In this document: positions 56,796 through 64,000 of the stretch, piece by piece
How the letters are laid out: each line of letters begins with the position of its first letter
Numbering within the stretch: the first letter of the stretch is position 1
Program-made: the position numbers and the translations under genes
The notes under the pieces: model-generated
Told to the model about the DNA's origin: nothing
Database searches by the model: none
What the model saw: only the letters and a program-made list of their open reading frames with translations
Source: Marsupella aquatica
Lineage: Eukaryota; Marchantiophyta
Length of the DNA: 64,000 bases
Assembly: GCA_973895155.1 (NCBI GenBank)
Contig: OZ316893.1
Coordinates: 16,368,001-16,432,000 of the forward strand
Direction of reading: 5' to 3'

Positions 56796-58532
56796 CCTTG
56801 ATCCAAACATCTAGATCATCCAAGTTCACAACGGATGCAGCATCACGACGAATAGCTGCTAGCAAATTTGGCTCTCTACCATAGAGCAAAAAGTAAGGTG
56901 AGAAGGATGCAAGTGATGCTTGCCAACTGAAACGGTAGCCCATAGCCAACCAAGGTAGCTGGAGATCCCAATCTCCCAGGTGACCAACCTGCAAGCCATA
57001 CTTACGCAATCCTCTCTTTACAGTTTGCACCACTCTCTCAGCTAATCCATCTGCCTCAGGATGATCATGAGAGGTAGTATGATGATCAATCACAGCTTGC
57101 TCACACAAATTCTCAAACTTTCCATGGAACTCAGTTCACTGATCAGTCAACACCTCAGCTGGTGCTCCAAAATGACTGAGTACATGATCCAAAAATGTAG
57201 CAGCAACTCCTCCACTAGCTTTATCTAGCAATGCCACTAGCTCAATCCACTTGGAGAAGTGCTCCACCATGACCAAAATATACCATTGTATGATGTTGGG
57301 TAAGAGGTAATGGACCAGCAAAATCCAAACTCCAACGATATCCCAAACCCATGATCGACAATAGATGAAACTGGGGAGTGGGAGCATATATTAAATGATG
57401 CTCTCACTCTATCACATACCACACACTTAGCTATCAATTGTTGGACATGAGTGTGCATACCACGCCACCAATACTGTGTCTGCAGCAAGCTATAAGTGCG
57501 CTTCACACCAAAGTGACCCAACTCCTCGTGCGCATGTTGCACCAAATGTACTTGTTGTGATGGTTTTGGTACCACCAGCACCCTACCATCATGCAATACT
57601 CTCAGAAGATGGTTTCCCTCCCATCAAAACCTCTTGGCTCTCTATAGAACCCTATCATGCTCCTTGGCATCAACACTACCAACAATAGAACCATTGTGCA
57701 GATATTCCAACGCCCTCACATCATTGTGAATATCTTGTTGTCCAGAAGTCACCTCACCAACATCCACATCTGAAGACTCATCATCCACTCCATCCAATGA
57801 GGTAGAGTCCATAGATCCACTGTATGCTGACACCCAACAAAGAAAGGCAGATGCATGCCATCCTGGCACCATCTCCTTATCTGACTCATCATGCCATCTG
57901 GCTCCAGTCTCATCCTGCTGACTGGTGCTGCGGCTCAACCCATCTGCATCCAAGTTCACCTTTCCAAGTCTATGTACAACCTGGAAATCATACTCCTGCA
58001 ACAACAATGCCCATCTTGCAAGCTTCCCAGTAATCTTGTCAAACTCTATTAACCACTTGAGAGGCTGATGATCAGTGATCAAAGTGAAAGGATTACCAAA
58101 CAAGTAACAGCGGAAGTGTGCCACAGCCCACACTGCTGCCAAACACTCTCCCTCATAAGAGCTATACTTAGCCTCTGCTGAATTGTTTGATCTATTGGCA
58201 TATGCCACAACAAACTCATGCCCTTCATCATCTTTCTGAGTCAACACTGCTCCAAGTCCTACTCCACTCCAATCAGTGTGTAGCTGAAATGGTCTGCCTG
58301 AAATGGGACTTCTCAAAATAGGGGATGATGCCAACCTTTCCTTCAACTCCTGAAAGGCATGCTCCTGGTCATCACCCCAAATCCATTCCTGATCCAACTT
58401 AGTGAGTATGGTTAAAGGTTTAGCAAGCTGGCTAAATCCTTTAACATACCTCCTATAGTAGCTCGCCAATCCCAAGAATGCATGAACTCTGCTCACATCA
58501 GTATGACAAGGAATCTGTGTAATGGCCTCCAT
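56790..58532 (-). pseudogene. Ty3/Gypsy pol fragment (RT end, RNase H, integrase)
   Basis: On the minus strand it starts inside RT (58532, MEAITQIPCHTDVSRVHAFLGLASYYRR), then KDEWIW-type connection sequence and RNase H. RNase H motifs are HTDWSGVGLGAVL, YSSYEGECLAAVWAVAHFRCYLFG and FTLITDHQPLKWL. A zinc-binding H-H-C-C segment (57596-57400, ELGHFGVKRTY...CVVCDRV) precedes the integrase core in pieces (YILVMVEHFSKWIE, DHVLSHFGAPAEVLTDQ, then HPEADGLAERVVQTVKRGL). It lacks gag, protease and most of RT, and has no LTRs. There are frameshifts around 57600, 57390 and 57110. Both ends are broken: at 56790 by copy D sequence and at 58533 by a poly(A)-like tail. Confidence 0.88.
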
Positions 58533-58840
58533 TTTTTAATTTTTTATAAAAATTTCCTTTATTCCGTGTGAACCCCACGGATGGGGGAAACAAGCAGGCC
58601 AAAAGGCAGTAGCTCCTCAAAGAGGGCAAAAAGAGCATGAAAGAAAGTAGATTCAATGAGTTCATGTACCAAGGTCAAAAAGACCCGATAAGGCAGACCG
58701 AGCAGTCTAAATCTATCCAAAAGCTCTTAGTAAGGGCCACTATCATACTACTCAGCAGTCCTGTCACCTGTAATCCGGCCAGATCAGCCAAATGAGGTGC
58801 TAGAGAAAGGCTTTGCTTCTACACCTAACTAAGCCAGACT
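58533..58840 (-). mobile_element. Probable LINE 3' end with A-rich tail
   Basis: On the minus strand, sequence containing CCCATCCGTGGGGTTCAC and AATAAAGG is followed by TTTTTATAAAAAATTAAAAAA, which abuts the Gypsy frame. An A-rich tail after a GT-rich 3' UTR is how plant L1-type LINEs end. No RT domain lies in the window, so this is a 5'-truncated copy if the call is right. Confidence 0.45.
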
Positions 58841-58842
58841 AC

Positions 58843-59340
58843 TGTCACGTCGTCAGCCTAGGCCTTAACCCGGGCTTCGGCTTAGACAGGCACATCCTTT
58901 GTAAATATGAGGGTTCGGGCAGGGAGGGAAGCACGGAATGCACCTAACTCACGTAAACTAGCGCTAAGTGCATCTACTATTATTTACGGACACCTCCTAG
59001 GTATGGTTTGTGTTCCGCCGTTGGAACGTACCTTAGTCGATAGCGGGGTTGACCCCGGCTTACGGGCTTCTAAGCCTTTGTGTTGTCCGCCTTCAATCCA
59101 GGTTTGATGATACGGTCACTCAACCCATGCTCGCAACCACTTACCCACAAGCTGCACCCCATGCACAGCTCGGGTAGTGCGTTCGGCCAAGCGTTGGCAA
59201 CCGTACACGAGATTCACACATATGCACACACACAAGCATACAATCTCGATTTACACGAAGGAAATGATGGGAAAGGATTTTACTACATAGGAAACATGCA
59301 CGTATACTTAGCTGACCCCCTGGGCCCTCAACTTATATAA
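58843..59340 (-). mobile_element. 3' part of the 24-28 kb element family
   Basis: It begins TGTCACGTCG and follows 24367-24880 over most of its length. It includes the GGTATGGTTTGTGTTCC module at 59001, GGCTTACGGGCTTCTAAGCC at 59060-59079, and ACACGAGATT...CAATCTCG further on. It has no coding part. It may be a fragment or a solo terminal repeat; I could not find a target duplication. Confidence 0.65.
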
Positions 59341-60995
59341 TACAAGTAGGACGTGCAATCGGCGCAAGGGTATTTTAAATTCAATTCAAACTAATTATTA
59401 TAATTGGGTTAGAAGATAACAAGGCGTTTGATTTTCTTTTGAAATTCTTATAAGAAAGAGGGTGTTTATGAATCCAACAACATATTATATTTATGCAAGG
59501 GTTGTCTAATTTATCCCGACACGCGGCACTATATGATTTGTCCACGTGTCTAGTGCTAACTAGTACACATGTCCGCCTAACATTAAAAGTTTAATACTAC
59601 CCTACACTAAGGAGAAATCAAATTGAGGGGTTTGGGGTGGGGCGGGGCAGGGATTTAGTTTGGTGGGATTTTGAGTAGTGTCACTGGGGTTAGGGGTGAG
59701 AGGGGCCTGAAGACGGTGCCTGAGCGGGGGCCTGAGGGGGAGGGGGGGTCGGAGGCTCGGGTTTTTCCTTGGTGGGCCACGGATCATGGATTTTGACTGT
59801 GAGGATTGCTCCTCCCTCATATCGTGTGGCCGCGACACCCTCCCTATGTGTTTGTTAGGGTTTAGGGCACGGTTTGGCCCATTGTGCATTGATCGTGGGT
59901 TATGCTTTCTCGCTTGCTCCTGCGTCCATCCTACGCTCACCCCTGGCTCCGCGATCCCGCTTCCCGTCCCGCTTGCTCTTGTGCCGAGACCCTAGCTCAT
60001 TGCAGGGCTTGTTCCTTGGCTCATTCTTCTTGCCTCTTGTTGGGAGTTTCACTCCCCATCGCCGTCTCGGTCCCTAGCTAGCCTGTCTGGCTCTCGTTCT
60101 TGGTGGCTCTCCCTCTCGCTAGCTCTCCCTCTCGCTTTGATAATTCATTTTGCCTAGATTCTACCCTAGGCCGCCATCTCCTCAGGTTCCTGGTGCTGTT
60201 TGTGATTTCTTTGCCATTGCCGCAGCTTGTGGTCGGACCTCGTCCACCCTCGCCATCCAGTTTGCGTTGCTATTGTGTTTGTGGCATCACCGACGCCATT
60301 GCTGATTGCATTTTGAACCCAATTTTGCATTGGAGGCGGAGTTGGAGCAGGGGTTGGACGCAAGCCCAAAGGCAAGTTTGATTGAACGGTACTCAGTGTC
60401 CTCGCCTTTCTTCCCGCCTTTCTTTGAAGCTCTTAACTCAGAATGTTTTCAATTCTTGCAGTAGTTGATGAAACTCAGGACTAAGTTGCATAAGTATACA
60501 CATTGACAATGTGGATTGTTGTCCCTATTCCCATCCCTATTGCATTGCAGCCAGGTTGTGTGCCTCGGCCAAGTCAGGACCGGGTTTGCCCTCCGCTCCT
60601 CCACCTCCATCCCGCCTGTCATCTGTCCTCCCAAGCAACTCCCCACACAATTCTCGTCCGCCACTTGGTACGCCATCGCCATGAGCTCATTTCCGCCATT
60701 GTCTGGCCCTCTCATTGACCACAACAGTGACCACCATTGAAGCTTTTTTAGCTTGGTTTACTGAGTCTCCACACCGGTCTACTATCGCACCGCTTGTCCT
60801 GCTTACCCCGCCATTGCCGCTGGTTGCGCTTAGACCCATAGTGATTTGGGTTGCCCGCCAGTGCTCTTTCTTTCTCAGTACTAACCAAGAGCCCTCCATT
60901 CAATGTTGTGCAGGTTGTCCGCGGGTTGTTCTTTGGCCATCATTGCAGAGCTCGTTCCTTTGTGAGTCATTTGCGCAAGCAAATTCCTCCGTCTA
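59341..60995. other. Unassigned region
   Basis: 59341-59600 is AT-rich. 59600-60450 is GC-rich on both strands, with ORFs that look like composition effects. I recognise no domain or exon chain. Confidence 0.35.
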
Positions 60996-61349
60996 TTGCA
61001 ACTAAAAGTTTTTTAGGTTGAGGGTTTATCCCTGTAGCTCGATCCGAGGTTTCTTTGTGTTGGGCTATGTCTGTCCATCATAGGCCACAGTTTCTTGTGC
61101 CAATGTTGAAGGTTTATGCAGTGTTTTACATTGTGTTTTGTGTTGTCCATGCAGTGTGATCGGGCTGATTTGCTGTGACAAAAAGTTTTGACAATCAAGG
61201 TGACTTCATCAGGTCCCGCATCAGGTATTATTTTTGCTTCCCTTTCTGTTATCCCTCCATGTGAAACCCAAATGTAGAATGCCATGATAGGTCATGTCGC
61301 ATTATTTTGTGACGTTGTCATCGGCCTTTGGGTTTTTGCAACATTTTTT

Positions 61350-62640
61350 CAGCCCGGTTTCTGTTGTCCATGCAGGTGACTGTGATCCATTCTGTGCTAC
61401 AATAATTTCTTTCAAGGTTTATGGACTCTTACTAAAAGGACCAGAGAGCATTTTGGGCATTGAGGATCAGAGCCATATCGGTTGTTGGTGGATGGGCCAT
61501 AGTGACTGTGGAGTATTTGTGGGGAGTTCAACTCTGAGACTGGTAACATTTCCTCTCTCCTTTCTACCTACATGAAGTTTAATTGTTGATCCATTTTATT
61601 GGACAGAGTATTCCCTTCTTAGGTGACAGGTCTTTGTAACCATCCAGGGTGTCCACTCCATCATGACACACTTTTATCTCTGCAGGCAATATCCATTTAG
61701 TTTGCAGGAGGGTAGTCGCAGTCATTAGTTGAAGTGATGCTCTAAAGCGCTTACAGGGATTTGTGGGTGCGGTCAGAGGTTTGCCAGTTTGGTGGTGCAA
61801 AGGTAATTTCCTCTCATTTCTTTCATCCCCGCAAACAAAATGTTGATTAATTTTTTTACGGGCGGAATCTGCCCTTTGTAGATGACAATATTTTGTGCTT
61901 TCAGGTTTCCTCTCAATTTTGACATTGACCTCTTTTCCATTTGTGCAGGTGACAGAACTTGCTAGCATTGGCAGAGGCAACATTCAAAAGGGGCCGACGG
62001 TAGGAGGTATTAGAGGAAGTTTATATTTCAGGTAACCATTCCCTTTCCCTTTTTTTAATTGTGGGAGATCATTGGTGCCAGTCTGTCTTCCTCTCAGTGA
62101 TTGGTCCCTAATCTTTGTAATCCCATTTTGTGTGTGTGCGCAAGTAACAATAATTGCTCAGTCAAATGCTATTAGGCTTGTGACATTATCTTGCTATCTA
62201 TGTCATAGAGCTTTGCAGGTTTCCTCTCCATTTTGACACTCCACTTGCTTTAATTTGTACAGGTAATCCTGTCAATTTGTTGTGACGCCAACTCAAAATA
62301 GCGGCAATGGTGCAGCTAGCCGGGGCGATAGTTGGGGCAAGAGTAGGAGGTACTGGCAGGCCTAGTTCAGGTAACCATTACAATTCTTTACAGACGGGAT
62401 CCTTTCCTCTCATGTGATATGTTTTTGTGCTGTCAGGATTTTCTTTCCATTTTGACACTCCCATTTTTTCTCCTACGCAGCTATTGTTATTTTCTTTAGA
62501 GCAAACTTGCAATCAGCACGGGAATGAACAGCAGGGGTGACACTTGAAAGTGCCTCAAGGCGACAACAACTGATACAAATGCAAGTTCAGCTTTCAGGTG
62601 AGCAGTCTTGTTCCCATTCTTTTTTATTGTTGGAGCCCGT
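61350..62640. repeat. Degenerate direct repeats, ~200-320 bp apart
   Basis: A block of the form TTTGTGCT(T/G)TCAGG, TTTC, CATTTTGACA(T/C)T, then a CAGGT(A/G)A-type word occurs at about 61895-61952, 62209-62265 and 62430-62480. CAGGTAACCATT or similar also recurs at 62030, 62368 and 62597. The units have lost most similarity between these blocks. Many CAG/GTAA words look like splice borders, so a decayed multi-exon repeat gene is possible. Confidence 0.5.
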
Positions 62641-63000
62641 GCTGGAGAGGAAATGATTTGAGTTGATTGTGATAGGATGTATCCATCTTAGGTTGTTTCA
62701 AGGGCTTCACCTGTTGTTTACTGCCCGATGTCTTCTCTTTACACAGGTAACACTCGATGTTGATTTCAAGAACGTGGTGACTTCTGAGAAGTTAGACGCG
62801 ATATCAAAGAAGGTCAAGGCTGAAAAGGTTACAAACACATCAAGCTCACCATATGGATATTCTGTGACTTGGATCTTTTGCAGTCCCTCAGAAAGTAGGC
62901 TAGTTGTGTGCTATTTTGCCTTTTTGTTAGCCGAGTTCTTTAGATTGAGTTTTTCTACAATACTTGAATGAATGTCTGATAGATTTCATTATGTTTGCAG

Positions 63001-63476
63001 TGATAGAGCAACCGCAATATCAAGGACCTTCATTTTGTGTACGAGGTGAGACTGAGGCTACTGCAGCCATGGTGTCAACCCGCTTTCGGACTTTGGCCGC
63101 CCTCCAAGCTAAGGCACTTAGAATGAAAGAGAAATTGGAATATATGGCCATTCTGAAAGGACCCATTCTATGTTTGTTTGGGTGTGTACCTCCTCGTTTG
63201 TTGACTAGGTGCACTCTTTGGAGTAAGAGGGTGAACCCAACAGCAATTTTGTTCTTCAGATTGGTAGATGGTGTGCAGGGCGAGATGATCACCGGGGGTT
63301 GTCTCCATCCCCATTCCCTTAGGTGTCTGGCTTGTGATGTGCACCCCAATGCAGATATCAAGCATGATTGGGCCTTCAAAGCAAAGTGCGCTCAAAAGTT
63401 GTGCCGATTGTGGCACACTAACCCATATGTGAATGGTACTGGTATCATTAGTGATATGGCCCCCGCAGAGGCTTAG
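63001..63476 (+). CDS. Possible last exon of an unknown gene
   Basis: After an acceptor-like TATGTTTGCAG (ends 63000), a frame reads EQPQYQGPSFCVRGETEATAA and then a cysteine-rich part (GCLHPHSLRCLACDVHP, WAFKAKCAQKLCRLWH), ending at a stop at 63474-63476. The Cys/His spacing might bind zinc, but I recognise no family. Upstream exons are not clear. It could be a host gene exon or a transposon gene. Confidence is low. Confidence 0.3.
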
Positions 63477-63853
63477 GCTCAGTTAGTGTATGACCTGGAT
63501 TTTGTATATTTTGGCATGTGATCGACTCAGGGATCGACTACCCTCCCGTCTTGCACAATACTAAACCAGTAGGAACTATGGACATGACCCCAAGTGGTCA
63601 CCTGGTAATATGGTTGTGCTAGTGGGCACCAAACATTTTGTAAACATAATTTATATAACTATGCATTTGATGAATTTGTATGGAAGTAACCAAGAGTCTC
63701 AAGAGTCTGAGTTTCCTCAAGGGGAAACAATGATGATGAACCTGCCAAATTTTGTAAAGCAAAATTTTGACTCTGGCAACATATGGAAAAGTTCTTATGC
63801 TGCTGCCTGCTCTACTTAAACTTGACAAACTTGGGATGATCCACAGGTGGGGT

Positions 63854-64000
63854 TGTGATGCCTAGCCAGGAATCACTAGGCCAGTTAGGTGGGGAAAATG
63901 GAGGTGTACCCTATAAACACATTAGTATAGTAACAAAAACAAGGAAAATATAAACAATTAAGGTGACTATGGAACCCGGGCCGAGGCCGGAGGTAAGGAC
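63854..64000 (+). mobile_element. TGTG/CACA family, copy H, 5' end, cut by the window
   Basis: It starts TGTGATGCCTAGCCAGG, then the conserved leader and the ATG of the gag-like ORF at 63970 (ATGGAACCCGGGCC). It runs off the window in the plus direction. Confidence 0.88.

Noticed and set aside
58843-59596. Solo terminal repeat flanked by ACTAC
   Set aside because: ACTAC precedes 58843 and recurs at 59596-59600, but the sequence before the second copy does not end in CA and the inner part does not match to that point.

Overview
The window looks like nuclear DNA of a land plant. The one clear host gene, an eight-exon TRAPPC5/Trs31 gene at 19180-21581, has a plant-type protein sequence and GT-AG introns of about 150-470 bp. 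The rest is almost all transposable elements of plant type: CACTA/tnp2, MULE, Ty1/Copia, Ty3/Gypsy, a LINE-like tail and retroelement-like units with a plant-mobile-domain-like protein. The style of the Gypsy RNase H and the heavy TE load suggest a seed-free plant (fern, lycophyte or bryophyte), but I cannot fix the lineage.

Layout: 215-3703 is a decayed CACTA transposase. 4660-5089 is a fragment of a repeat family here called TGTG/CACA. 6620-18701 is a structurally complete 12,082-bp Mutator-like element (MULE): 27-bp terminal inverted repeats (23/27 identical) flanked by a perfect 9-bp direct repeat, CATAAACCA. It stops 478 bp before the TRAPPC5 start codon. 24367-28158 is a relative of the TGTG/CACA family. 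29772-45314 is a Copia element with 201-202-bp LTRs. It is split by TGTG/CACA copy A (30721-40266), which is itself split by antisense copy B (32189-37011). 45316-46230 is a second CACTA fragment, followed by copy D. Copy D holds a 245-bp MITE, a 2,753-bp non-coding element and antisense copy E (51549-56336). 56790-58532 is a Gypsy pol fragment. 59-63.5 kb is unassigned sequence, partly repetitive, and 63854-64000 starts another TGTG/CACA copy.

The most interesting object is the MULE. It carries three genes. Gene B is a six-part transposase with a zinc finger, a DDE-type core and a SWIM finger. Gene A is divergent, has six exons, and joins a ParB/sulfiredoxin-like domain to a DNA-methyltransferase-like (N6-adenine/N4-cytosine type) domain. 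Gene C is a small basic protein with an acidic tail, convergent with B. About a dozen copies of an 18-bp palindrome, consensus GCTAGCGANNTCGCTAGC, are scattered over the element's introns, intergenic gaps and ends, with none found in coding exons. I infer a self-encoded DNA-binding or DNA-modifying accessory system with its own cis sites, comparable in layout to the VANC proteins and dispersed motifs of Arabidopsis VANDAL elements but with a different protein. This copy is probably inactive: it has two homopolymer frameshifts and five in-frame stops.

The TGTG/CACA family is the second object worth study: 4.7-4.8 kb units with TG...CA ends and perfect 5-bp target duplications, but no long terminal repeats that I can find. 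They encode a gag- or plant-mobile-domain-like region followed by a long coiled coil, and share a conserved 3' stem-loop module with otherwise different elements.
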